Shown here: piece after piece, positions 33,382 through 43,963 of the stretch
How positions within the stretch are numbered: the first letter of the stretch is position 1
How the letters are laid out: each line of letters begins with the position of its first letter
DNA from: Setophaga petechia
Lineage: Eukaryota; Chordata; Aves; Passeriformes; Parulidae
Reading direction: 5' to 3'
Length of the DNA stretch: 64,000 nt
Assembly: GCA_024362935.1 (NCBI GenBank)
Contig: JANCRA010000003.1
Span: 1,671,501 to 1,735,500, forward strand
Made by a program: the position numbers and the translations under genes
Notes under the pieces: model-generated
What the model was told of the DNA's origin: nothing
Databases searched by the model: none
What the model saw: the letters and a program-made list of their open reading frames with translations, nothing else

Positions 33382-34689
33382 CAGCAATCACATCCCAACA
33401 TGATCTCCACCTTCACTGGGAATGGAAGAACATGTTTCCCCACATCCCTTTTTTACTTATTCATTTTTTCCTAGCAGTATCTGCAAGCCTGAACACAGCC
33501 AGCACCTGCTGAGTGATCACAGGAATTACCAACACAGATCCACCAGGACCAAGGTGCTCTGCCCTGCTGACCTGAGGCATTTGAGGCTTGTCCTGGAGCC
33601 CTGGAAGCAGTGCTGCTGGCTTTGGTGAGCTGATGGATGATGCTCCAGCCCCAGGGGTCTCAATGTCCCCAAAATGTGCCCTTATCTGGGGCAGCAGGAG
33701 TTAAGAGAAAGCAAGCTGCCATCTCACTGATCCCTGCTGGGGCTTTGATATTCTTGTGCTGGAACAGCCCTGGCTTCTCTGGGCTCATTTTTTGCAAAGC
33801 CTGGCTGGGATTTTAACCAGAAAGGGTTGGAGAATCTTATCAATCTGCTATTATTATTATTTTCTTTTTCTTTTCCCTTTGAATTCCACTCTGCTGCTGA
33901 CTGTGAAAACACAACAAGAGCCTCGAATCAGTCGGGTCCTGGCGCATTCAAATTGGCACCAGTTTGTTTGTTTTGGGGCTAAAGCCGGAGTGAGAAAGCC
34001 GGGGCTTTGAGATGCTATTGGAATCACCTGGGAAAATACACACTCCTTTCATCTGCCTCCATCCCCTGCGGCCAGGGGGGCTCTCTGCCCCCAGCTGGGC
34101 TCCCCCCAGCCCCCTCCTCCTTTTTCTCAACAGCAGGACCCTGGCTGTGCCTGGGGATGGGCACTGAGTGCTGCCCATATGACACAGAGTGAAAGTCCCA
34201 GGGGAACAGATGTTTCTCTCTCAAGGAGTGTGGGGGCAAGGTATCAAATACCTGCCAGGCTGTCAAAAATCAGTGCTGGGAGCTGCTTCCCTTGATCCTG
34301 GCAGGGAGCTGCTGGTAACACCTAACCCTGGCCCAGCTCCTGAAAAAGGAGCTGAATACAGCAACACAGGGTCCTTTTTATTTTTTATTTTTAAATTTTT
34401 TCTTGGAGAAATGACATGTCCAAAGACATGCACAAAGCTTCTTGAACAATTAATTTTTTAGGCTTGGGAAATTTTTTATGCATCTTTCTGAGCCCATAAA
34501 AACAATGATTCCTAACCAGGGGCCAAACTCCCTGCCATGGAAAAAGCTCTGCTGGCCCTGCACACCAGCACTGCTGTCACACTCTCTGATTTTCTTCCTC
34601 AGCCCCAGGTCCCTCACTAGAAGGAGGTGAAAGCAGTTTTTTACATGAAGCTTTGGGGATGGCATCAGTCATTTCTTTGCTCAATGCTG
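33382..34689. other. Unique non-coding stretch with a CpG-retaining pocket
   Basis: Positions 33915-34010 keep CpGs (CCTCGAATCAGTCGGGTCC, TGGCGCATTC, AAGCCGGAG) in an otherwise depleted region, which may mark constraint. A T-rich run lies at 34375-34402. Frames at 33948-34266 and 34189-34461 are short and unrecognised. Confidence 0.5.
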
Positions 34690-34945
34690 TCTGTTAGGAA
34701 GAAATTCTTGACTTGAAGAAGAATTCTTCTGTTAGGAAGAATTTCTTGTTAGGAGAAATTCTTGTGAGGATGGTGAGGCCCTGGCACAGGGTGCCCAGAG
34801 GAACTGTGGCTGCCCCATCCCTGGAATTGTTCCAGGCCAGGTTGGATGGGGCTTGGAGCAACCTGGGATAGTGGAAGGTGTCCCTGCCTTTGGGATGATT
34901 TTTAAGGACCAACCTAAATAATTAAATGATTCTATGATTTTCTGC
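34690..34945 (+). mobile_element. CR1 LINE 3' fragment, sense
   Basis: The left part has slipped repeats of GAAGAATTCTT/TTAGGAAGAA (34697-34765), followed by GAGGATGGTGAGGCCCTGGC, GTGCCCAGAGGAACTGTGGC, GTTGGATGGGGCTTGGAGCA and GTGGAAGGTGTCCCTGCC. The end is AATGATTCTATGATTTTC. The repeated GTTAGGA motif suggests local duplication within the element. Confidence 0.93.
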
Positions 34946-35894
34946 TTACAGGAACGAACATTTCTCTCCTGCTTACCTCAAGTCCTCATCATTTTCAGAT
35001 TCCTTCATCTTTCACCAAACCCTTTTTCCTGCTTTTCCTTTTCTTTATCCAGGACTGTATGAGTTTTCAGGACACAGATCTGCTGCAGACCAGGAATTTG
35101 CCCTTTCTGGATCCATGCACTGCTAGAGAGTGATTGATACGAGCTCAGCCCAGCAGCCCTGGGTTTGGAAAAAGGTTTCATTTTGAGAGTAACATCCCAC
35201 ATTAATCAAACACAAGGATGACATGGCCCCTCTGAAGAGGGCATTGAATGTTTACATGAACTTTGCTGTCCAGCTGTAAGCTCAGCTCTCCCATCTGCAG
35301 CCTGGAAGGTGTGATCCCACAGGGTCACACCCCAACCCCACCATCACCTGAGCTGTCAGACAAGGAATGGGCTCTGCCTGTGGTTTTCAACATCTTGGAA
35401 ATGAGGGGGTTTGTCAGCATGTTCTGGTCTGCTTTTTCAGTGAAGGAAATTTGTCCCCAGGTTCTCTTTCTCCTGTGTAGCCAAAGTCTCACTACAGGCA
35501 GTTTGGTTTCTGGCAACTTTCAAAAATAATTTCTGATACACTTCCCTACAGCCTTTAACTAAGAATTTGACACTGACCAGTCAATACACCTGGTGCAAGT
35601 GTTTCATAGGTTTCATGTATGACAGAGACCAAAATGGTTAAATATCTGTTTGCCAGTGACTGGATGTGAGATTTCTTTGCTTTCTCTGTTAGCTCCAGTA
35701 AAGGTGCCTGAAAAAAGCACTCACAGACACCAGGTTTTGCTCTGTGAGCCACTGCCAGAATAAGGATTGATATCCACCCCACAATCTTGAATTTCTTCAC
35801 CCATGCTTGGTGGTGCTTTCCCTTTCCTCTCTGCCTTTAGCCCAAACTGATGCTTGAAGTGCTTGTTTTGGATAAGTCCAGAACATGAAGGATT
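34946..35894. other. Unique non-coding stretch, no gene recognised
   Basis: An 81-codon minus frame (35555-35800) begins with a hydrophobic stretch (IVGWISILILAVA) but has no partner domain, homologue that I recall or splice context. I treat it as a chance frame. Confidence 0.5.
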
Positions 35895-36110
35895 TGATTT
35901 GTTATTAGGAAAAAATTCATCATGAAAGAGTTGTCAAGCACTGGACTGGGCTGTCCAGGGCAGTGGTGGAGTCACCATCCTTGGGGGGATTTAAAAGATG
36001 TGTGGATGTGGCACTTGGCATATTTTAGTGGTGGGCTTGGCAGTCTGGGGGAAAGGTTGGACTCGATGAACCTGAAGTACTTTTCCAACCTAAACAATTT
36101 TATACAGCAC
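35895..36110 (+). mobile_element. CR1 LINE 3' fragment, sense
   Basis: Blocks in order: GTTATTAGGAAAAAATTCAT, GGACTGGGCTGTCCAGGGCA, GGTGGAGTCACCATCCTTGG, GGATTTAAAAGATGTGTGGA, GGTTGGACTCGATGAACCTG and TTTTCCAACCTAAACAATTT. This is a different subfamily from the copy at 34690-34945 and the same type as the short 3' end at 33245-33381. Confidence 0.93.
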
Positions 36111-37819
36111 AGAAATAACCTTCTGCACCAGTAGGGAAAGTCACGTGTGCTGATCTGATCATTATCTGTGTGTGAAAGGTCATGAATGGAGCCCAAATTA
36201 GCTCATAAATTGCTGTAAAAGTTCAGGATTTTAAAAACACATAGCTATGCATTTTAAATTCTGTTATTTTCCCTTCCTTGGGTTTTCAGGCTTTGGTTCC
36301 CAAATTCACAGGTACAGAGCAAGCTGAGGCACAGTGCAGATTGATTTTAAGGAAAAGAACTATCAAGTGGATTCATTTTTGGCACTGTTTCATTGGTCTT
36401 TTCAGCAATGTTTGCTTCCAGTGGCCACAATAAAAACCTGGCTCAGGGGGTGAAGACCAGTTTGGAGATGACCTGAGATCTTCACATCTTGTGCACTATC
36501 ATCACCACCCTGGGAGCAGGGGTGAAATGCCTCCCAAGGAGTGCCCAGGGCATGGCAAGGCTGCTGTCCCCAGGAAAAGGTGACAGATTGGGCACTGACC
36601 TGGGGGCTTGCCCCAGAGCACAAAATAAATGCATGAACAAATCTGGCAGAGGTTTTCACCTGGAGAGCAGAAACCCCACATTTGCAGCATAATCCAGTAT
36701 CACCCAGCTGGGAAAACAGTCTGTCAAGAAAAAAAAAGGCCCAAAATTTCTGCTTCCATCCAGACTTTGGTGCTGGATTATTTTTTCTGTCACTGAGACA
36801 TGATTGACTGTGACCTTTTTGAGAGCAAGGAGCTGTCAGGAGCTCCAGGTTCCAAGGTGGGAGTGTGGACTGCAACATGCACTCTGTGCCAAAGCCTAAA
36901 AATGCCTTTTGAGCATCACCTGCAGCTTTTTCTTCATTCAGGTTTGTGTCCTGGTCTGTGAGACAGTCCCTGGACCACACCAAGGCACCGTGGTGATGGA
37001 GAGTGGCAAACACATGATTGCGTTAAACCTGTGGGATTTGTAATGGTGTTTTTTCCTCCAGCAGCACATCCCCAAATTCAAACCAGGCAAGGCTTTCTCT
37101 GCACAATAACTGCACATGACTGGCAGCCTCTGCACTGCATCTGCTCTTGGTGGGGCAAGGCAGCATGTGCCTGGTATGAGCAGTCCTGCCTTTAGCCAGT
37201 ACATTAGTGTAGAGCTTTAGGAAAAGTTTTACAGCAAAATCCTGATTTTGTAGTAAGCTGGCTGCATGTTTTCACTTTCCCTGGTAATGAGCAGCTTCCT
37301 GTGCCATCATATCTGTTTCAGTGGCTTTTGAAGCCACCACGCTGCCTTCTTCAGTTAATGGCAGAGGAGTGTTCTCTCAGACATGGACCCTTCTGGAGAA
37401 GCAGCTCATTTGTTTTCCCCAGGGAGCTGTGCCTCCATGTGCACATCCCAAAGGCACTCAGTGTCTCACAGCCCAGTGTTTCACAGGCATTACCATTGTC
37501 TGTGCCTCTGTGGGGCTTTGCAGGGGGCTTATCCCAGCCACTCTGCCTGGGGTGAGATTGACCCCACTAATGCAGGGCAAGCTTAAGGGTTTCAGAGCCT
37601 GCCACAGGCCCTTGGAGAGCTCTCCATATTCCCATCCTGGCCTCAGGATGCTGCTGGCTCCCTGTGTAATGCCCAACCAACCTTTTGTTGTCCCCCAGTT
37701 CCACTGACAACATCCTGACCATGCTCTGTGCAAAGTGAGTTTGCTGCTGCTGAGCTTGTATGGAGGGTAAAACCTCTTCAGGTAAAACCCACTTCAGGAT
37801 GACAGTTATGCTCCCCACC
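36111..37819. other. Unique non-coding stretch, no gene recognised
   Basis: Contains the 203-codon minus frame at 36402-37013, one of the longest in non-repetitive DNA here. It is cysteine- and serine-rich without a recognisable domain and overlaps frames on the other strand. No exon is supported. Confidence 0.5.
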
Positions 37820-38204
37820 TGTGATGGTGTTCACAGGGGTCTGAGATTGAGGGAAGAGACGACGATCTGACTCCATGTTTCAGAAGGCTTGATTTATTAT
37901 TTTATAATATATATTACATTAAAACTATACTAAAAGAATAGAAGAAAAGGTTTCACCAGAAGGCTAGCTAAGCTAAGAATAGAAAGGAATGATAACAAAG
38001 GTTTGTGGCTCGGACAGAGAGCCTGAGCCAGCTCACTGTGATTGGCCATTAATTAGAAACAACCACATGAGACCAATCACAGATCCACCTGTTGCATTCC
38101 ACACAGCAGATAACCATTGTTTACATTTTGTTCCTGAGGCCTCTCAGCTTATCAGGAGGAAAAATCCTAAGGGAAGGACTTTTCATAAAAAGATGTCTGT
38201 GACA
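37820..38204 (-). mobile_element. Solo LTR, copy 1, class II-like endogenous retrovirus
   Basis: 385 bp, bounded in sense orientation by TG and CA, with a perfect 6-bp target-site duplication (CCCACC at 37814-37819 and 38205-38210). Sense is minus: there the LTR has CCAAT-type boxes (TGATTGG, GGCCAATCA), an AT-rich block and an AATAAA before a short U5 that ends near TGTTCAC. A 6-bp duplication is usual for class II (ERVK-like) elements. No gag, pol or env lies next to it, so recombination between two LTRs probably removed the provirus. Confidence 0.93.
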
Positions 38205-41065
38205 CCCACCAGCCTCTTCCAGAAATCAGTCTGAGGCAGAAAAAGACAGTGGGATGATCCAGCCAGTCTTTCATCCCTAACGAGAGGCTCCTAATGAGAG
38301 CCTCCTCCTCCTGCCATGGAGCTGTCCCATTGTCCCTCTCTACATTGTTGTGGTAGAGCAAAGGAGGAGCAGGGAAAGGATCATTTAGCACGTGAAAGGC
38401 ACCTCTTGTGTGGGGCTACATGCGTGGCACAGTTCAGCTGGGGTGAGCGACCAGCTCCTGCCAAGCTGTGATGTATGAGGCAGAAAGGTCAAAAGTTCTC
38501 CTTTACAATCAGCAAGAAAAGAGAAGGCAGGCAATGGTCACTTAATTTGTGGGTTTTTCCTCTACTTGTCAGGAGGAGTTTAGGCAGCAGTGATGGATGA
38601 GGCATCAATTAAAGTCGGCCACTTTGTCTTTTGTCCTGATTCCCAAAGGGCCCAATTCAAGCCCTGGCCAAATCCATGGGAGTCCCTCCACTGATGCCAG
38701 CAGCTCCTGGATGGGGATGATGGAGGCTGTGGAGCAACTGGGTTGGACACCCTGCCCTTCTCCATGCTCAGTGCTGTGTTTCTTGGCTCCTCAGTTATCA
38801 AGCAGGACTTTTTCAGAGCTGAGTCTTTTAACATTTGCTAGCAATCCTTGGATTTCTCTCCCTGCTCCCTCCCCATGTAGGTTCTTTGACGTGCAGCTGG
38901 GGCAAGCAGTGGGCTGTGCAGTGCAGCACCTCCTACTCACTCCTTCCTGCTTATCTGACCACACATACTGTTAATATTTCCTTTAAGGCACTCAGCTCCC
39001 ATGATAACACTGCTTTATCCACAAAAAAAGCCTTTAAACATTTTCCTGGCAAGAGGAACCTTTCCACAGTTTTATTGCAGCATGTATGGCCCTTAATGGT
39101 TTGATGCTGTAGGACCTGCTCTGCAATCAGCTCTCACAGCCCTACACAAGCACAGACCACCTGGGACCCCCTTCTTTGGGAAGTATTGTTCCACATTATT
39201 GCACACACTGGCCTGGGAAAACTAAGCCAGATTTACAGCCATAAAAACTCAGTTGGAAGGTGAAGTCAGTCCTGACTGTGAGGGATGGCTCAGCCTCCCT
39301 GTTCAGGCCTGGCAGGGAGCCTTTGATCTTAGATGTTTATAAAAGTTTCCTTCCATGTTGGAAAGAGACCTCAGTGTGTGCACCAGGCACTTCTTCCTCC
39401 CATGCCAGAGATGCTCCTGTGTCCTCTTCCCTCTGACCAGATCTGTACAGTGTGGGATTTGGAACCACAAACATGTGGAGGTCACCAGCTCACAGGATTT
39501 ACCTTCACTGGAGGCCTGGGCCTGGTGCAGATTTCCTGTTTAGTGTAGGAAAGAGGAGATACCATGAACTTTTTCCTTTGTTCACCCCTGTGTCAGCCCT
39601 AGCTGGGGTGAAGGAGCTTCCAGACACAGAATACAGGCATGGCCAAGTGGTTGCCTCCACAGAGGGGTGTAATTAGGATAAACTGGACACATTTTCCCCA
39701 TCAGTGGTCTTGGTTGGCCTGAGTAATAACCTGTTCCTTTAAAACAGACCCACAGGCTGTTTTCTTTGTGTCACACAGGCTGTGTGAAGATTGCTTCTCC
39801 TCAGTCTGGGGGGAGAGGCTGGGGACTGTGGGATTTTATGGCAGCACTGGCTGGAAAACCTCCATTGTCTGGTCAGAGCCTGCAGACACTGTCACATGCC
39901 CGAGTGCTCCCAGGCTGGATGGTTTGTGTTGGCCTGGGACAAACACACACTAATCTTGTCTCTGCCACATATCTCCTTGGAGAGTTATCCCACTCTCTTT
40001 TCACTGGTCCTCATCACAGGACCTGGCATAAAACACCATGAAAAACTGTCTCCTATGGGAGTGGAACAGAAGCCAGTTCAGTGCTTTTCAATCAGCCCCT
40101 TTTCTTACAGCAACACTCATGAGGAGGACACAGTTGTGATTTCCATTGAATGGATGGCTTGGCATTTCCATTTGGAGTGAATGAAAGCATTTTGGAGCTC
40201 ACCAGTTAAAATGGGTCAGATAATAAGAAAATACATACAGTAAATGCTCTGAAAAACTGGGGAACCCATGGAGACATGTTGCTCCAGTTGGCATTTTTAG
40301 TCCTGATGTCTATGCCATGGTTGTTTCTGGAATACTGCAGCTCCACGAGCATATTCCAATACCAGTAAATGTATATTCCTGCATATTTTATGTGAAGGAC
40401 TGGATGGAGTCCTGGGCCATGTTGTCCAAGGTCCTGTTTCTCACTGCCTGGGACCATGTTCAAGAGGTCAGAGGAGCCCAGATCTCCTGATCAGAACATG
40501 GCCAGAGGAATCCTGGAAGACTCTCTAGCCTGGGGGACTGTTCGAGTTGTGAGTGTTGTTTTTGGATGATGGCAAAGGTTTAATAAATGCTGCAGCTGCA
40601 GAGAGCACCCTCACTGGAGAGCTGAACTCCCTGAGTCAAGATGTGATTTACATTTCCAGGCTCCATGCATCCACGCTGCAGGACTCCTCTGGCAATGGGG
40701 TGGGCAAGCCCAGAGCTTACTTTGCAGAAGAGTTCCTCAAGTCTTGTTTAATTAGAACTCAGACCAGCTTCCTGGAGACTGTGGGAACCTCATTAGCAGC
40801 ACAAATAGAAACTTGAAGAGTCCAGCTCAGTGGGAAAAGATTGCTTGCTAAGAACTTTACTTACCAAGAACTTAACCTCTTCAAGAGTCGTGTCTCTTAG
40901 GTACAGCAGAAGAATTTATGGCTGGAATACAAGGTCTCACAATCTTCCAAATGCTGGAGATTTTGTTTTTCAATGTGAATTGAAACCTCTCAGAGGAGTA
41001 GACAAAATCTGTTTGGCTTAACAGTCTCCACTTGCTCCTAGCTGTCCTCTCTTCAATTGGTTTTG
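38205..41065. other. Unique non-coding stretch, no gene recognised
   Basis: About 2.9 kb without recognised repeats. The frame at 40553-40816 (+, 87 codons) is slightly coding-like in composition (LTGELNSLSQDVIYISRLHA) but unrecognised and isolated. Positions 40473-40523 resemble 42150-42195, including the shared word CCCAGATCT, which may be remnants of an unknown old repeat. Confidence 0.5.
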
Positions 41066-41162
41066 AATTATGGAATCATGGAATGGTTTGGGTTGGAGGA
41101 GACCCTTAAAGACCCTCCAGTTCCAACCCCCTTGCCATGGCAGGGACACCATTCCTGGTGTC
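41066..41162 (-). mobile_element. CR1 LINE extreme 3' end, antisense
   Basis: About 97 bp: ATTATGGAATCATGGAATGG, then GGTTTGGGTTGGAGGAGACC, a GACCCTCCAGTTCCAACCCC block and CCTTGCCATGGCAGGGACAC. It is truncated soon after, so it is the shortest clear CR1 here. Confidence 0.92.
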
Positions 41163-41558
41163 TGTCTCAATGCTCTTCTACCATTTGGAGATTCTGATTG
41201 CTGATTTGCTGTCCTCATCCTTGCCTCAATTCTGTAATTACCTTATATTTTAATACATGTCAGCCTATTAAAAATTTTCAGTTGTTTTAATATTTAAGAT
41301 GTAATAACAAGATTTTAGAGAACAACAAAATTCAGATTCACTCAATCTCAGGTGACATCCTACCCCTTGTGTCTTCAAAAGGTTTTAGAGAGGTCTTCTT
41401 AGGCTAATTAATAAATTCTGTCTGCCTGTCTGCTTCACGACTTGCATGGGAAAGAGCTACAAAATACAATTAGAACTCTTGAACTGCAGCTCAGTAAATA
41501 CACACACTTGCCTGTGTCTGTGAGAAATGGATGTAGTCTCAGGGGCTTGATTTGCAGT
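41163..41558. other. Short unique AT-rich stretch
   Basis: AT-rich sequence without a gene. It leads into the pyrimidine array. Confidence 0.55.
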
Positions 41559-42126
41559 CTTTCTCTTACTCTTCTCTTCTCTTCGGCTCTTCTCTTCTCT
41601 TCTCTTCTCTCTTTCTCTTCTCTTCTTCTCTTCTCTTCTCTTCTCTTCTCTTCTCTTCTCTTCTTCTCTCTTCTCTTCTTCTCTTCTCTTCCTCTTCTCT
41701 TCCTCTTCTCTTCCTCTTCTCTTCCTCTTCTCTTCTCTTCTCTTCTCTTCTCTTCTCTTCTCTTCTCTTCTCTTCTCTTCTCTTCTCTTCTCTTCTCTTC
41801 TCTTCTCTCTCTTCTCTTCTCTCTTCTCTTCTCTTCTCTTCTCTTCTCTTCTCTTCTCTTCTCTTCTCTTCTCTTCTCTTCTCTTCTCTTCTCTTCTCTT
41901 CTCTCTCTCCTCTCCTCTCCTCTCCTCTCCTCTCCTCTCCTCTCCTCTCCTCTCCTCTCCTCTCCTCCTCTCCTCTCCTCTCCTCTCCTCTCCTCTCCTC
42001 TCCTCTCCTCTCCTCTCCTCTCCTCTCCTCTCCTCTCCTCTCCTCTCCCTCTCCTCTCCTCCTTCTCTTCTCTTCTCTTCTCTTCTCGTCTCTCTCTTCT
42101 CTTCTCGTCTCTTCTCTTCTCTTCTC
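41559..42126. repeat. Polypyrimidine pentanucleotide array, CTCTT then CTCTC then CTCTT
   Basis: 568 bp of C/T. The left part (to about 41903) is mainly CTCTT with interspersed CTTCC and CTCTCTT variants. The middle (about 41904-42062) is CTCTC. The right end (about 42063-42126) returns to CTCTT with a few G substitutions. The frames on both strands (up to 239 codons, LLFSS or REEKR repeats) are translations of the array. Confidence 0.97.
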
Positions 42127-43140
42127 ATGCCAAAGAGGCTAAAGGGACCCAGATCTGTTGATCAGAAGGACAGAAGACTCCTGGAAGAGCAGATAATTGA
42201 TTGTTTCCTATCCCCATCCCAGCCTCGTGCTGGCAATGTTGCTGTATATTTCAGAGGAGAAATATGTGTAGGTCTATAAAACAAATCCATATATTTTTCC
42301 TGCCCTAAAGACATGATTATCGTCCTGCTTCTTTGGTCTCAACAGACACGTGGAGGGAAAAACTGGATGACTGTATGTGCCTACCACTACAGCATTGTTT
42401 ACAAAATCATGAGGATGAATGATGTTGGTGAAGCTGTGTTTTCTTTTTTTCTTAATTAAAATGCATCCCACCCAACCAGGAAAGAAATCAAGCCCCCAGT
42501 TAAAATAAAGGAAGATTAAATAAACATGTGTATGTTTTGAAAAACAGTGTTGTCAGTGGGAGGGGGAACAGATCAGGGAAGAAAGACCAACCAGTCTTTC
42601 TAGAGGAAAAGCCTTTTCATGGGCAATTCTTGCAAGACATGAAAAAGGATTTCTGCTGCAATTTTCACTTCTGGAATTATCCCAGGCTGAAAGACCTCTG
42701 GTCTCATGTTGATGAAAGATAAAGCACAGGGGCAAGATTTCTCAAATCCCTGTTATTATTGTGCTGGAGAAATAATCCTGTTTTGCTGAGTTTTGAATCT
42801 TTCCTACTCTTGCCAATAAAAGTAACTTATTGCCATGATTGCAAAAAAAGTTTCCCCAGACCAGATATCCACTACAAAGAAAGTGGTTTGCAAAATATAA
42901 AAGAGAGAGTGACCTACTGCCTTGATTACAGCAAACCATGAAATGCTTAAAGATGGATCACATTGTACTTTGTGCTTCTCCCAGCTCCTGTCTCCTTCAG
43001 GTTGGGTCAGATCCTGCCTTCTATTTAAACAAAACACTTATGATTCCCTGTGCTTTTACCATAGGGTTCCCCCAAAACCTACAGAATGCCCTTTGGGGTC
43101 TGCAGCAGTGGCAATGCACCATTTGTAGCCCAGAGTAGCT
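42127..43140. other. Unique non-coding stretch, no gene recognised
   Basis: AT-rich unique sequence with no repeat or exon recognised and frames of 78 codons or less. Confidence 0.55.
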
Positions 43141-43279
43141 GTGGATGCCTTATCCATGGAAATGTTCCAGATGGGGATCAGAGCAGCCTGGCCAAGTGAA
43201 AAAGGTCCCTGGCCATGGCAGGGGGTAGGAGCCAGGTGGTCTTTAAGCTTTCTTTCCAAACCACCCCATGGTTCTGTAT
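43141..43279 (+). mobile_element. CR1 LINE 3' fragment, sense, interrupted by an LTR
   Basis: GGATGCCTTATCCATGGAAA, GATCAGAGCAGCCTGGCC, CCTGGCCATGGCAGGGGGTA and TTTCCAAACCACCCCATGGT are degraded sense CR1 3' blocks. The element ends in TTCTGTATCCAGC, where the LTR at 43285 begins. Confidence 0.88.
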
Positions 43280-43284
43280 CCAGC

Positions 43285-43963
43285 TGTCTGGTTTGGAAAG
43301 ACAGGAGTCTGCTAAGGCAGGCAGGAGCCTCCCCTGAAATGGAGAATGTAAACCCTCCCCACCCCTCCAAATTGCTATAAATTTTAAATTAAGGGGCTCT
43401 CAGGCAAAAATATGGGAGCAGGAAATAACAGTTCTTTAATAGGGAAAAGAAAAAAATAAAGGATAAAATAAACAATGCAGTACACTAGAACAACACTGAC
43501 AGAGTCAGAACCCAGCCTGACACCCTGTGGGTCAGGGTGTTGGTGGCAGTCCCATTGGAATTGTGGCTGCAGCCCTCCTGCAGTGTCAGGGGTGGTTCTG
43601 TTGGAGTAGGGATCCTGCAGAGAAGGGTGTAGTCATCCTCTGATGATCCAGTGGAAGAAGACACAGCTGCTGTTCCTCTGGGAAATCCAGTGGAGAAGCT
43701 GTGCAGTTATTCCAGGATCTCCAGATTCTATCCAGGCAGGAATGCTTGGCTCCTCCCTCTGGGCTCACATCTCCCAATGGGATGCTGTAGCTCTTATCAG
43801 CCATGCAGGGACATTCAATAGCTGTTATCAGCAGATGTCCCCCTCCCGAGGGAGGTGTGAATGTGGTCACTCAGAGAGAGAGATAAGGCAAACTGCCCAC
43901 TTGACAAAGGTAATCTGCCATGCAGATGGTAATGGAAAACAACTTGCATTGCAGTCTTCAACA
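43285..43963 (-). mobile_element. ERVL-like solo LTR, antisense, nested at a CR1 end
   Basis: 679 bp with TG..CA termini when read on the minus strand. A 5-bp target-site duplication with one mismatch flanks it (CCAGC at 43280-43284, CCAGT at 43964-43968), and five bases fits ERVL-type elements. I recognise the body as a common passerine LTR: minus-strand TATTAAAGAACTGTTATTTC near 43430-43440 with an ATTAAA polyadenylation signal, and GCTCCTCCCTCTGGGCTCAC on the + strand near 43751. No internal genes adjoin, so it is solo. The frames inside it (43586-43870 - and 43643-44071 +) are shadows. Confidence 0.87.

Noticed and set aside
35555..35800. 81-codon minus frame with a signal-peptide-like N-terminus
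   Set aside because: A hydrophobic start alone is weak, and nothing downstream resembles a secreted or envelope protein.
36402..37013. 203-codon minus frame in unique DNA
   Set aside because: No recognisable domain and it overlaps frames on the other strand. Frames of this length can arise by chance in 64 kb of moderate GC.
41442..42161. Frames up to 239 codons with SSLLF/REEKR repeats
   Set aside because: Translation of the CTCTT/CTCTC pentanucleotide array.
40473..42195. Similarity between 40473-40523 and 42150-42195 as a duplicated flank of the pyrimidine array
   Set aside because: Only about 45 bp of imperfect match; too weak to claim more than a possible old repeat remnant.
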